Origin: Virgibacillus aidingensis
GTDB lineage: Bacteria; Bacillota; Bacilli; Bacillales; Amphibacillaceae
Reading direction: 5' to 3'
NCBI RefSeq assembly: GCF_010994035.1
Contig: NZ_WIXN01000012.1
Location: 1-64,000 of the forward strand
Length of the DNA: 64,000 nucleotides
Position 1 is the stretch's first letter, and each line of letters begins with the position of its first letter. The translations under genes were made by a program, and so were the position numbers. Shown piece after piece: positions 20,149-30,451 of the stretch. The notes beneath the pieces are model-generated. The model was given only the letters and a program-made list of their open reading frames with translations, ran no database searches and was not told where the DNA came from.

Positions 20149-21849
20149 ATGTCTCAATTTCATTATCAAAAACCGGAAACAGTACTGCTTCATGGTGGTC
20201 AGGAGGTTGATCCTCATTCAGGGTCACGTGCTGTGCCTATCTATCAGACGACATCCTATGTTTTCCGCGATACGGAACATGCCCAAAATTTATTCGGACT
20301 CGCGGAACCGGGAAATATTTACAGTCGTATTATGAACCCAACCGTCGGTGCTTTTGAAGAACGGGTGGCTCAGCTGGAGGACGGGGTTGCTGCGGTAGCT
20401 ACAGCTTCCGGAATGGCTGCGATCACCTATGCAATTTTAAATGTGGCTAAAAGCGGCGATGAAATCATTGCCGACAGTAACCTGTACGGAGGAACGTATA
20501 ACCTTTTCGTTCATACATTGCCGCGCTACGGTGTAAATGTAAAGCTCGTCGACGGCACAGATATTAACGCCATTGAAGCAGCAGTCACCGATAAGACAAA
20601 AGCAATTTTCGGTGAAATCATTACAAACCCAAGTCTCTACATTTTTGATGTCGAAAAGGTGGCAGATGTTGCCCATAAACACGGTATCCCTTTAATCATT
20701 GACAACACATTTGCCCCGCTTTCCAAACCATTTCACTGGGGTGCGGATATCATCGTCCATTCTGCAACAAAATGGATTGGCGGCCATGGCACATCCATCG
20801 GCGGTGTTGTCGTTGATGGCGGCCGCTTTGACTGGGACAATGGAAAATTCCCCGGCTTCACCGAAGCGGATGAAAGCTATAACGGACTTCGCTTTGCTGA
20901 TGTAGGAGCAGCGGCTTTTGCCACCAAATTACGGGTACAGCTGCTTAGAGATACCGGTGCTGCTTTAAGTCCGCAAAATGCATTTCAATTTTTACAGGGA
21001 TTGGAAACACTGCATCTGCGCATAGAACGTCACAATGAAAATACACTGGAAGTGGCAAATTATTTGAAGAAAAATCCTGCTGTTGAGTGGGTAAATTATC
21101 CCGGCTTGGAAGACCATCCATCCCATGAATTGGCGAAAAAGTATTTGAATGGCGGATTTGGTTCCATTATTACCTTTGGTATAAAAGGCGGGAGAGAAGC
21201 GGGAAGAAAATTAATCGATAATATTGAGCTATGGTCCCATGTGGCAAATGTGGGGGATGCTAAATCACTGATTATCCATCCTGCCTCCACTACACATCAG
21301 CAGCTGAATGAGGAACAGCTGGCATCTAGCGGGGTAACAGAAGAGCTGGTACGCTTGTCTGTCGGACTGGAATCCGTGCAGGATATTCTCGTTAGCTTGG
21401 ATGAAGCAATTGCTAAAGCAACCGGTGAAGCTGCTTTTTTTGAAACAACGGAAGAGGATGCCGCCAAATGGCTGTTTTCATCCCCATTTGATAGAAGTGA
21501 AGGTGCTCCAAGGCAAAAAGTGATTGCCCTTGCAGAAGCAAACAAAACTGGGGAGACCGCAGCAAAATTGCAATCATTCGGATTTAAGCTCGTATCCATC
21601 GGAGAATCTGCAGATCATTCCTATTCCGGCATAGCAGATGTATCTCAGGTTGATGCTGTTTGGATCAACGGTACAGAGCTGCCGGCAGGCACCATCGAAC
21701 AATTTATTAATAAACAGGGAAAAGTATTACTGGTGGAACAGCCTGAAGGAAATGAGGAATCCATCGATCACGCGCGGGCTGCGGGGATTACAGTGATTAC
21801 CGGAAGAAATCCTTATGACGAAGTTGCACGTTTGCGCACGGAAAAATAA
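20149..21849 (+). CDS. metY: O-acetylhomoserine sulfhydrylase with C-terminal CoA-binding-like domain
   Basis: Homocysteine synthase: O-acetylhomoserine plus sulfide gives homocysteine and acetate. Residues 1-430 are a complete gamma-family PLP enzyme with Lys208 in HSATKWIGGHG and the MetY-type long insert (FDWDNGKFPGFTEADESYNGL). Residues about 455-566 are extra. They have a Rossmann-like alternation ending in DHARAAGITVITGRNPYDEVARLR, resembling the C-terminus of the small CoA-binding (YccU-type) proteins. At 566 residues it is about 135 longer than usual MetY. AAGGAGG precedes the ATG. Expression is under the SAM riboswitch. Confidence 0.9.
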   Translation: MSQFHYQKPETVLLHGGQEVDPHSGSRAVPIYQTTSYVFRDTEHAQNLFGLAEPGNIYSRIMNPTVGAFEERVAQLEDGVAAVATASGMAAITYAILNVAKSGDEIIADSNLYGGTYNLFVHTLPRYGVNVKLVDGTDINAIEAAVTDKTKAIFGEIITNPSLYIFDVEKVADVAHKHGIPLIIDNTFAPLSKPFHWGADIIVHSATKWIGGHGTSIGGVVVDGGRFDWDNGKFPGFTEADESYNGLRFADVGAAAFATKLRVQLLRDTGAALSPQNAFQFLQGLETLHLRIERHNENTLEVANYLKKNPAVEWVNYPGLEDHPSHELAKKYLNGGFGSIITFGIKGGREAGRKLIDNIELWSHVANVGDAKSLIIHPASTTHQQLNEEQLASSGVTEELVRLSVGLESVQDILVSLDEAIAKATGEAAFFETTEEDAAKWLFSSPFDRSEGAPRQKVIALAEANKTGETAAKLQSFGFKLVSIGESADHSYSGIADVSQVDAVWINGTELPAGTIEQFINKQGKVLLVEQPEGNEESIDHARAAGITVITGRNPYDEVARLRTEK

Positions 21850-21864
21850 TTATAGCTGGAAAAA

Positions 21865-21908
21865 GGGCTGCCAACAACTAATGGAAGGCAGCCCCTTCCT
21901 GTTTTTTG
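21865..21908 (+). terminator. Terminator of the metY gene
   Basis: GGGCTGCC (21865-21872) and GGCAGCCC (21887-21894) form the stem, with TTTTTT shortly after. Confidence 0.75.
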
Positions 21909-22003
21909 CTATCATGTTAGATTGAAGCATATTTGCTATGATATATAGTTCAAGTATTAGAGAAAACGGTGACCAAGGCTTGCATATCAGAGCATGCATT
22001 TTT

Positions 22004-22044
22004 AAAAAGAAAAGACCAATGAGAAATATATTTTTATCATTGGT
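22004..22044 (-). terminator. Terminator of the PadR/DUF1700/DUF4097 operon
   Basis: ACCAATGA and TCATTGGT (22015-22022 and 22037-22044) are perfect complements. On the minus strand the hairpin is followed by CTTTTCTTTTT. Confidence 0.7.
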
Positions 22045-22087
22045 TTCTTCATTTGAAGCATTCGTTCTATCGTTTTAAATTAAATAA

Positions 22088-22885
22088 TTATTTTTCTATT
22101 GTTATCCTTCCATTATCCGTTCTCAATTTTATTTCGTTTTCCCCGGCTCCAATCATCGTATCCCAGTCGGAGTTTCCGAAAACTGTTATTTTCCCATTAC
22201 CAGTGCGGGCATCAATTACCGCATTAGTTGGTTCATTTTCCGTCTGTACTGTGATTTTGCCATTATCTGTTTCCAAATTTATATGACGATCCAGGTCCGC
22301 CACATCAAGAGAAATTGCTCCATTATTTGATTTGCCGGTAATATCCCCTGCGACATGGTTCATATTAATTTTACCGTTAGAAGTACTTACATTAGCTGTG
22401 TCACCTGAGATTCTGTCTAATGTGATGCTGCCATTATCCGTTTTTACCTGTAGTTCCGTTACGGACAGGTCCTCTGCCTGAAACGCTCCATTATCCATTT
22501 CAACGGCAAGTGATTCATACCTTTCTTCCGGTAAATATATGTGCAATGATGGTGATCCCATCAAGTTAGTGAGCCGGATAAATCTTCTTTCCTCCTGGAT
22601 TTTTATTGTTAATGTTTCCCCTTCTGTGACCGCTGATAACTCTGGTTCATTTCCTCCTGATGTCAATCCTTCAAATTTGATTTCAGCCTGTGCTGTACCG
22701 GCCGGATGAACAGTAACACGCGCATTATCTGCTTGAATATCAATGTTTTTTATATTTCTCATATCCACTTTTCTTTCCATTGCTAATGTCGTGTCATCAC
22801 CTAGACTGAATGTAATAATAGCTCCAATTACGCCAACAGCGATTAATAATAAGGCAGCCAAGGTTATTTTTTTCACATTACGCAT
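22088..22885 (-). CDS. DUF4097 beta-strand repeat protein (LiaG/YvlB-like)
   Basis: A 265-residue protein with one N-terminal membrane anchor (residues ~7-28) and an extracellular region made of repeated DNG-containing beta strands (MDNGAF, TDNGSITL, TSNGKINM, SNNGAISL, TDNGKITV, TGNGKITV, TDNGRITI), the hallmark of DUF4097. Such proteins often sit with envelope stress regulators; no enzymatic motif is visible. It is the last gene of a three-gene operon and overlaps the DUF1700 gene by eight bases. Confidence 0.88.
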   Translation of the reverse strand: MRNVKKITLAALLLIAVGVIGAIITFSLGDDTTLAMERKVDMRNIKNIDIQADNARVTVHPAGTAQAEIKFEGLTSGGNEPELSAVTEGETLTIKIQEERRFIRLTNLMGSPSLHIYLPEERYESLAVEMDNGAFQAEDLSVTELQVKTDNGSITLDRISGDTANVSTSNGKINMNHVAGDITGKSNNGAISLDVADLDRHINLETDNGKITVQTENEPTNAVIDARTGNGKITVFGNSDWDTMIGAGENEIKLRTDNGRITIEK

Positions 22886-23447
22886 GCTTCAGTCCCCCTT
22901 TAACAAGTCTGACATTAAAGTGCAAATACCGGACAAACCCTTTGGTAAATAATCGTGTCACATACAGCATACCGTTCAAGAGAAGCAGTCCAATCCCTAA
23001 AAGGGCGATTGAGACAAATAGCTCAAACCATAAAAATAATTCCGGAGATATCATTGCTTGAATGATTACGAGCGGCAGGGCTGTTATAAAAGCGAAAGCT
23101 GCGATCCATCCGGACAGAACAATCCCCGCCAGTGCAATAAATGGTGCAAGTACAAACACTAAATTAAAGAAACCCAGCCCAACTGTGGCCCAGACTGCCC
23201 GAAACACGTTTCCCACTGAGGAAGTATTGTCGACTTGGTCAAGATAATAGGCGGCCTTCATTTCCTTCGCGATCTGCTCAGGAGAGCCCAGGGCCGCAGA
23301 AATTTCCTCCTCTGTTTTCCCTTCCTCTTTCCCCATTGAAAAATGTTCTTCAAAATCCATTAAAATTTCATCCTGCTCTGCTTCAGGCAGCTTTTGCAAA
23401 GCAGCTTTCAGCTTCTGTAAAAAAAGTTTTTCATTCATCCTGCTCAC
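22878..23447 (-). CDS. DUF1700/HAAS-domain membrane protein
   Basis: The first ~75 residues form the HAAS signalling domain (LQKLPEAEQDEILMDFEEHF, then EEISAALGSPEQIAKEMKAAY). Several hydrophobic segments follow. These proteins pair with PadR regulators and DUF4097 proteins; the soluble domain is thought to contact the PadR protein. It overlaps the PadR gene at its start and the DUF4097 gene at its end. Confidence 0.88.
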   Translation of the reverse strand: MSRMNEKLFLQKLKAALQKLPEAEQDEILMDFEEHFSMGKEEGKTEEEISAALGSPEQIAKEMKAAYYLDQVDNTSSVGNVFRAVWATVGLGFFNLVFVLAPFIALAGIVLSGWIAAFAFITALPLVIIQAMISPELFLWFELFVSIALLGIGLLLLNGMLYVTRLFTKGFVRYLHFNVRLVKGGLKHA

Positions 23448-23754
23448 TCTCCTTAATCACTTCATTTACACCGGCGGAAAATTGCACCCATTCATCCTGC
23501 AGCTGGTTTAAATAATCCCTTCCTTTTTGCGTAAGACTATAATATTTTCTTGAAGGTCCTTCTTTGGATTCCTGGAGATATGTCGTAAAATACTCTTCTT
23601 TTGCCAGTCTCCTCAGCAGCGGATATACGGAGCCTTCCGATATGGCAATCTGTTCGGAAATTTTTTGTACAAGCTCATAGCCGTACCGGTCTTTTTTGTT
23701 TAAAAGCGCCAACACACATAATTCCAGAACACCTTTTTTAAATTGTATGTTCAT
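23431..23754 (-). CDS. PadR-family transcriptional regulator
   Basis: A 107-residue winged-helix regulator of the short PadR type: KKDRYGYELVQKISEQIAISEGSVYPLLRRLAKEEYFTTYLQES and a C-terminal dimerisation helix. The ATG ending at 23754 is supported by AAAAGGAGT upstream; an in-frame start ten codons earlier would overlap that site. First gene of its operon and probably autoregulated through the palindrome upstream. Confidence 0.9.
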   Translation of the reverse strand: MNIQFKKGVLELCVLALLNKKDRYGYELVQKISEQIAISEGSVYPLLRRLAKEEYFTTYLQESKEGPSRKYYSLTQKGRDYLNQLQDEWVQFSAGVNEVIKESEQDE

Positions 23755-24168
23755 GTTTTGTACTCCTTTTCCCTTCACTACCATACATTATACAGTACTG
23801 TAATTTATATTATACATTAACTACTGTATATTGCAAGGTACTATGTGAAATACTTTTATCTTATTATTTGAGTGCCTTGAATAAGTGTCTGATTTTGCTT
23901 TCAGGTTTACACTTCAATATTTTTGGAAAAATTATAAATAGTGCTCTTTGCATAAATAGGGATTTATATACCTTTGTATAGATGAAGTGGGTTTGCTTTC
24001 TCTTTTAGAGAGAGTTTTATAATTCGCAAGTCCAGTCCAGCAGCATATGCATTTCTATTTTTCAAATGAATAATTACATATCAAAAAATACTTTCTAAAA
24101 TCAGCTATACATGAGACAATATGGGTTATGAGCATATACTATTTAACAAACATCCAGGTGTGAGTGTC
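23755..24168. other. Divergent region between padR and the GDSL esterase gene
   Basis: Beyond the padR operator cluster the stretch is AT-rich with no gene seen. An in-frame ATG at 24121 extends the esterase reading frame but lacks a ribosome binding site. Confidence 0.4.
23783..23835 (-). promoter_or_regulatory. PadR operator candidate
   Basis: Contains the perfect palindrome TACAGTACTGTA (23791-23802), a second TACTGTA at 23822-23828, and TATACATTA repeats. The cluster sits 30-80 bases before the padR start, where an autoregulator would bind. Confidence 0.5.
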
Positions 24169-25077
24169 TTGAAAAAAAATGTAGCGATTAGTGCTGTAAT
24201 TGTGTTCGTTGTAGCTGGTGCAGCATTTTTATTTTATATAAGTCAGCCAAGAGTGGAATTTGAAAACGTAACGCTTGAGACAGAAGTGGAAGAACCTGCC
24301 TCTGAGGATCACACGGAACATCGGTTAGAAGCAATTGAAGATGATCCTGCGGAAGAAGAAAATGAGGAAGAGGGTTTAACTTCTTCCATGCCCCGCCCAT
24401 TGACAGAGGCAGTAAATGCAACCGTTGATTTCTTTTCCGGCAGAACATTAAACATCCTCGCAATCGGTGACTCTCTGACACAAGGGGTCGGGGACAGCCG
24501 GGGACAAGGTGGTTATGTGGGACTGCTCGAAAGATCTATTAATGCGGAAAATGAACTCGTCCACTTTGAGAATCTGGGCAAGCGCGGCAGCCGAAGTGAT
24601 CAGCTCCTGGCAACACTGGAGGATCCCGAAGTGGAAGAAGCCATTGAGGACGCGGATATGATTCTGGTTACGATTGGCGCTAATGACATCATGAGGGTAC
24701 TAAGGGAAAATATCACGGACTTGGAGATCAAGGATTTCCTTCATGAAAACGGCCAGTATGAAGAAAGACTGTATGAGATTTTTTCAGTCATAGAGGATGT
24801 CAACTCCCGATCAGAGATATATTTGATCGGCATTTTCAACCCTTTTGATAAGTACTTCCAGGAAATCCCTGAGCTGAATCTGATTGTAGAGAAATGGAAT
24901 GAAACCGGGGAGAAAGTTGCCGGGGATTTTGATTCCATGACATTTATTCCGATTGAAGATTTATTTGAAGATCATGATGAAGAATTGTTCGCAGAGGATA
25001 ATTTTCATCCGAATGATGAGGGCTACCGCAGAATTGCACAGCGTGTGCTTGATTATTTGACAGATGAAGAAGGATGA
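24169..25077 (+). CDS. SGNH/GDSL-family lipase-esterase (YpmR-like)
   Basis: Membrane-anchored extracytoplasmic esterase. One N-terminal hydrophobic segment (VAISAVIVFVVAGAAFLFYI) is followed by a Glu-rich linker, then the GDSL block (ILAIGDSLTQGVGD, nucleophile Ser), the GAND block (VTIGANDIM) and the catalytic Asp-His in FHPNDEGYRR. The start is chosen at TTG 24169, after AGGTGTGAG, because KKN directly precedes the membrane segment; ATG 24121 would add 16 residues. The next gene, ypmS, overlaps the stop, as in other Bacillaceae. Confidence 0.87.
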   Translation: MKKNVAISAVIVFVVAGAAFLFYISQPRVEFENVTLETEVEEPASEDHTEHRLEAIEDDPAEEENEEEGLTSSMPRPLTEAVNATVDFFSGRTLNILAIGDSLTQGVGDSRGQGGYVGLLERSINAENELVHFENLGKRGSRSDQLLATLEDPEVEEAIEDADMILVTIGANDIMRVLRENITDLEIKDFLHENGQYEERLYEIFSVIEDVNSRSEIYLIGIFNPFDKYFQEIPELNLIVEKWNETGEKVAGDFDSMTFIPIEDLFEDHDEELFAEDNFHPNDEGYRRIAQRVLDYLTDEEG

Positions 25078-25733
25078 TGGCCATGCCAAACAGGTCGGAT
25101 AAAAGAATGAATAAATATAAATGGAAGCGGCCTTTCTTTATTCTGCTCGGATTTAATATCCTGCTGCTTCTTATCGTCGCCGGTTTAATTTTTTGGCCTG
25201 TTTCCGAATCGGATTATTCTGCAATACAAAGCGATATCCCTCATGGCAGCTCAGAATTCATTGTAAGAACGACGAAGGAAAATTTAAATGAATTGGTTAA
25301 TGCGTATATAGAACAATTAGTATCCGGAACGCAGCATAATTACCGTGTGGAACTGGACGAGGATGTTCATTTAATTGGAGAGCTGCCTGTGTTTTCCTCT
25401 ACTGTTCCATTATCCGTTCATTTTGAACCGATTGTACAGGAGAATGGTGATCTGATCCTCCAGCAGCGTTCCATTTCCGTCGGTTTACTCGAATTGCCGA
25501 ACCAGCGTATTATGGAGTACATGAAACGCTATTTGCCAATGCCGGAATGGGTCAGCATCAATCCGGCTGAGGAGAAGATTTATGTAGCAGTAACCGACAT
25601 GGAAATCCGCAGTAACTTTGTGGTCGGTGTGGAGAATATTGATCTGGAAGGGAACAATCTGGCCTTTAAAATCAATGTGCCTTACCGAACCCTGGGAATA
25701 GACTTGGAAGATTTGAATGTTGAGTATGAATGA
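25074..25733 (+). CDS. ypmS: YpmS-family membrane-anchored protein
   Basis: A 219-residue protein with one N-terminal membrane segment (FFILLGFNILLLLIVAGLIFW) and an extracytoplasmic beta-rich domain typical of the YpmS/DUF2140 family; no catalytic motif. Its ATG overlaps the stop of the esterase gene, so the two are co-translated and probably act together at the envelope. ATG 25083 is an alternative start. Confidence 0.85.
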   Translation: MMAMPNRSDKRMNKYKWKRPFFILLGFNILLLLIVAGLIFWPVSESDYSAIQSDIPHGSSEFIVRTTKENLNELVNAYIEQLVSGTQHNYRVELDEDVHLIGELPVFSSTVPLSVHFEPIVQENGDLILQQRSISVGLLELPNQRIMEYMKRYLPMPEWVSINPAEEKIYVAVTDMEIRSNFVVGVENIDLEGNNLAFKINVPYRTLGIDLEDLNVEYE

Positions 25734-25765
25734 ATGCCGGTTTTTTTGTATAAAGGATAATAATT

Positions 25766-25797
25766 AAAGAAGCTCAGCGTGATATCCGAGCTTCTTT
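25766..25797. terminator. Terminator between ypmS and the WYL regulator
   Basis: AAAGAAGCTC (25766-25775) and GAGCTTCTTT (25788-25797) are perfect complements between two converging genes. The T tract is short. Confidence 0.6.
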
Positions 25798-25830
25798 GCA
25801 GTTTGATGCCTGTGTATTGACATCAAAGCA

Positions 25831-26811
25831 TTATTTGTACACTTCCATCATCTTCCCGATCTTTTCCTTCACCGTTACAACAAGATGCTCCGGCTCCAGT
25901 ACTTTAGCCTTGTGTCCCCAGGTTAAAATCCAATTAATAAGCCCGTCGGATAATTTTGCCTTCGTGGATAGAATAAAATGCTCCTCATCCATTTCTTTAA
26001 TATCCGCATCACGTCCAAACCTGTCCAGCACGACATTGACAAGGTCAATATGAAAACGGATCTTGATTCGGATTTCTTCCCCGGCAAACATATGGAAGCT
26101 TTGATTGACATAACTTTTCAAATCGAAATTTTCCTTTTTAAAGTTTTTATCATAAATGCTGATATTTCTCATCCGGTCAAGCCGGTAATGTCTTACCTCA
26201 TCCTTTCTGCGGAAACGGCCGATTAAGTAGTAATAATCATTTTGCCAGATCAATGCATAAGGATCGACAAAATAGATTTCCCCATCACGGTTATACTCAA
26301 ATTCCTTGTTCACATTAAATTTACCGTACTGATAAGCAAGCACCTTCTGTTCAGAGATAGCACGATGGACAAAATCAATATTCAGCTTGACCTGTTCATA
26401 ATCCATATTTGCTGACTGGCTGAATAAAATAGGCTCCGGCAATGTTTTGGCAATATGTTTGCTCGTTAATTGCTTGATCTTTTTAATCAGTTTCTTTTTC
26501 TCATTGGTGGTGACAAAACGTGCAGATAAAATAGCATCAATAATCAAACGAAGCTGATACGTTTCAAACAGCCTGGACTGATGGCTGTACAGAATTTTCC
26601 CGTATTTCCCATTGTTCTGCATGATTTCAAAATCAATATTATCCAGTACTTCCAGATCTCTTTTAATTGTCCGGTGATCTATCGGCTTGTCCGGAATGAC
26701 CTGCCGCAGTTTTTCAGCTATCTCGCTTATGCCCAATTCATGCTGTTCATCTGTTTCTTCGAATAATAATTCCCTTAATTTAAGTAATCGGTAATTGCTT
26801 CCTTTTTCCAT
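25831..26811 (-). CDS. WYL-domain transcriptional regulator
   Basis: A 326-residue DNA-binding protein. The N-terminus has a winged helix (GISEIAEKLRQVIPDKPIDHRTIKRDLEVL). The middle carries the WYL domain (AYQYGKFNVNKE...YFVDPYALIWQNDYYYLIGRF...RHYRLDRM), and a C-terminal WCX-type extension follows. WYL regulators usually sense ligands such as nucleotides or DNA damage products; the ligand here is unknown. The ATG ending at 26811 follows AGAGGGGTG; upstream in-frame starts lack such a site. No obvious target gene is adjacent. Confidence 0.88.
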   Translation of the reverse strand: MEKGSNYRLLKLRELLFEETDEQHELGISEIAEKLRQVIPDKPIDHRTIKRDLEVLDNIDFEIMQNNGKYGKILYSHQSRLFETYQLRLIIDAILSARFVTTNEKKKLIKKIKQLTSKHIAKTLPEPILFSQSANMDYEQVKLNIDFVHRAISEQKVLAYQYGKFNVNKEFEYNRDGEIYFVDPYALIWQNDYYYLIGRFRRKDEVRHYRLDRMRNISIYDKNFKKENFDLKSYVNQSFHMFAGEEIRIKIRFHIDLVNVVLDRFGRDADIKEMDEEHFILSTKAKLSDGLINWILTWGHKAKVLEPEHLVVTVKEKIGKMMEVYK

Positions 26812-26953
26812 ATGCAGCACCCCTCTTAAAATTGAACTATAGCATATATGTACAAGGTAATTTTCTGTAATAACGGAGGCTGGAAGCAAACAAAATTATC
26901 CAGCCCTGATTATATGTCTGTATGAATGATCGGCTTCTCCCATTGATCCTGGA

Positions 26954-27541
26954 TCATCCAAATGCATGATTGCCATTATATTCGGTATGTTTTACTTTGC
27001 TTTCCTGTTGTGAAATTACTTTTGGGTAGTTGGAAAGCGTCCCTTTGTATAATAATTTTAATGTTTTATGTGAACGTATATCGGCAGGTGTAACAAAGCA
27101 TGCCGGTTTGGAAAAGTTAAAAATCCCGGTATCTGCTGCTACCGTGGCTACAAATTGAGAACAAAACAAAGCACATTTCCGGTTGATTTCTATTTGCAGC
27201 AGAATGCCGAACAGGCCGATAAAATTATATCTATAATGATTGCTTTTTGCTTCAATTTCTTTTATTTTACGAATAATAGATTGACACTCTTCTGCTGTTA
27301 CCTCGCAGCTGTAGATTTCACAGACAGCATTCTTCAGGAAATCACAGTTTATATTTTCCTTAACAAACCCGCCGATAAAAGGATTCTTTTCATTTTTTCT
27401 GCCAAAGCTGTATACTTCCTGCAATGCTTCGTCAAATCCAATGGAAACATGATTGTATGGATGCCCTGTAATACGATTGATTGCTTTGGCCAGCAGACTT
27501 CCCGTATCTGTAAAAAGAAAATATATTTCTTTTTTCTCCAC
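26954..27541 (-). CDS. Permuted NlpC/P60-like (YiiX-type) protein
   Basis: A 195-residue protein without a signal peptide. HPYNHVSIGFD near residue 27-37 and CALFCSQFVATVAADTG near 125-141 place a conserved His before a conserved Cys, the order seen in circularly permuted papain-like NlpC/P60 proteins of the YiiX group. Such proteins hydrolyse or bind amide or thioester bonds; the substrate is unknown. A Gly-Glu-Gly-rich ribosome binding region (AAAAGGAAG) precedes the ATG. Confidence 0.6.
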   Translation of the reverse strand: MEKKEIYFLFTDTGSLLAKAINRITGHPYNHVSIGFDEALQEVYSFGRKNEKNPFIGGFVKENINCDFLKNAVCEIYSCEVTAEECQSIIRKIKEIEAKSNHYRYNFIGLFGILLQIEINRKCALFCSQFVATVAADTGIFNFSKPACFVTPADIRSHKTLKLLYKGTLSNYPKVISQQESKVKHTEYNGNHAFG

Positions 27542-27791
27542 TTCCTTTTCTCCCCCTCTCCCCTTAAATAACCCCCCATTTAACTATATTAAAAAAACTG
27601 ATATTCGCCAAGGCTTTTTCGGAGAATGTCTTAGTTCAGGAATAAAAGTACAAGATATTCTCGTACCTGTTAAAAAAGAATAAATTTCTAGATGAATTTT
27701 GCTAAGTGTTTCCCCTGTAATATTGACGAAAGCCGATAAATACCGTAAGCTAGCGGTGGTTACTATTTATTTTTAATGGAGGCATATATAA

Positions 27792-29417
<1,626 letters not shown>

Positions 29418-29424
29418 GTGAAAA

Positions 29425-29480
29425 ACGGGGACGTTCTCCTGTTGCAAAAACTGCAACAGAGAACCGTCCCCGTGTTTTTT
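29425..29480. terminator. Long bidirectional terminator hairpin (dispersed repeat family)
   Basis: ACGGGGACG...CTCCTGTTGCA pairs with TGCAACAGAGAACCGTCCCCGT around a short A-rich loop, with T runs at both ends, between converging ykpA and tdh. A related hairpin with the same CTCCTGTTG/CAACAG and ACGGTT/AACCGT arms lies at 54611-54656. Confidence 0.85.
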
Positions 29481-29481
29481 A

Positions 29482-30420
29482 TTATTTACTTCTTAACTTT
29501 TCCAGCATATCTTTGGTCATTGCGTCTATGTCATATGCTGCTTTAAAGCCCCATTCCTCTCTGGCTGCAGAGGAGTCCATACTATTGGGCCAGCTTTCCG
29601 CAATTTTTTGTTTCACCGGATCGACCTCATAGGTCAGTTTAAAATCCGGAATGTGTTTTCGGATTGCAATTGCAAAGTCTTCCGGTGCAGCAGAAATGGC
29701 TGAAATATTATAGGCATTTCGATGTTTCAGCTTGCCCGGATCCGCCTCCATTAACTGCATAATGGCCTGGAGGGCATCCGGCATATACATCATATCCATA
29801 TATGTCCCTGCATCAATATCTGAACGGTATGCCTTATTCCTGACTGCTTCATAATACATTTCCACAGCATAGTCTGTTGTGCCTCCCCCGGGTGGCGACA
29901 CATAGGAGATCAGACCTGGATAGCGAACCCCTCTCGTATCCACACCAAACCTATGGTAGTAATAATCACAAAGCAGTTCGCCTGCTACTTTATTGACACC
30001 ATACATGGTCGTCGGCCGCTGCACGGTTTCCTGCGGTGTGCCATCTTTTGGTGTAGAAGGGCCAAAAGCCCCGATGGAACTGGGAGTAAAAAATTGTAAA
30101 TCCAGCTCACGCGCCACCTCCAGCGCATTGATGAGGCCGCCCATATTTAGATCCCAGGCAAATTTTGGATTGGCTTCCGCTTTGGCTGAAAGCAATGCTG
30201 CTAAATGCATAATCGTATCTACCTGATAATCTTTTGCCACGGAAAACAACTTATCCGCATCTGTTACATCCACTATTTCAAATGGACCTTTCTCCGCTGC
30301 CCCTTCTGCTATTCGAATATCCGTCCCGATGACATTCGCCGTTCCGTAAGTTTCACGTAATTTCTCCACAAGCTCGGAACCAATTTGTCCGAGCGCCCCT
30401 GTAACTAAGATTTTCTTCAT
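29482..30420 (-). CDS. tdh: L-threonine 3-dehydrogenase (SDR/epimerase type)
   Basis: Oxidises L-threonine to 2-amino-3-oxobutanoate with NAD+. The 312-residue protein is an extended short-chain dehydrogenase: N-terminal [13 protein letters not shown] nucleotide-binding motif, the [11 protein letters not shown] segment, and the YGVNK catalytic Tyr-Lys pair. The RYPGLIS motif and the two-gene unit with kbl identify it as the non-zinc Tdh type rather than a sugar epimerase. It follows kbl by 31 bases on the same strand. Confidence 0.9.
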   Translation of the reverse strand: MKKILVTGALGQIGSELVEKLRETYGTANVIGTDIRIAEGAAEKGPFEIVDVTDADKLFSVAKDYQVDTIMHLAALLSAKAEANPKFAWDLNMGGLINALEVARELDLQFFTPSSIGAFGPSTPKDGTPQETVQRPTTMYGVNKVAGELLCDYYYHRFGVDTRGVRYPGLISYVSPPGGGTTDYAVEMYYEAVRNKAYRSDIDAGTYMDMMYMPDALQAIMQLMEADPGKLKHRNAYNISAISAAPEDFAIAIRKHIPDFKLTYEVDPVKQKIAESWPNSMDSSAAREEWGFKAAYDIDAMTKDMLEKLRSK

Positions 30421-30451
30421 TACATAAATCCCTTCTCACCTGAATAACTGT

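Noticed and set aside
24121-24168. Longer N-terminus of the GDSL esterase from ATG 24121
   Set aside because: There is no ribosome binding site and the extra residues would precede an otherwise normal basic-hydrophobic anchor.
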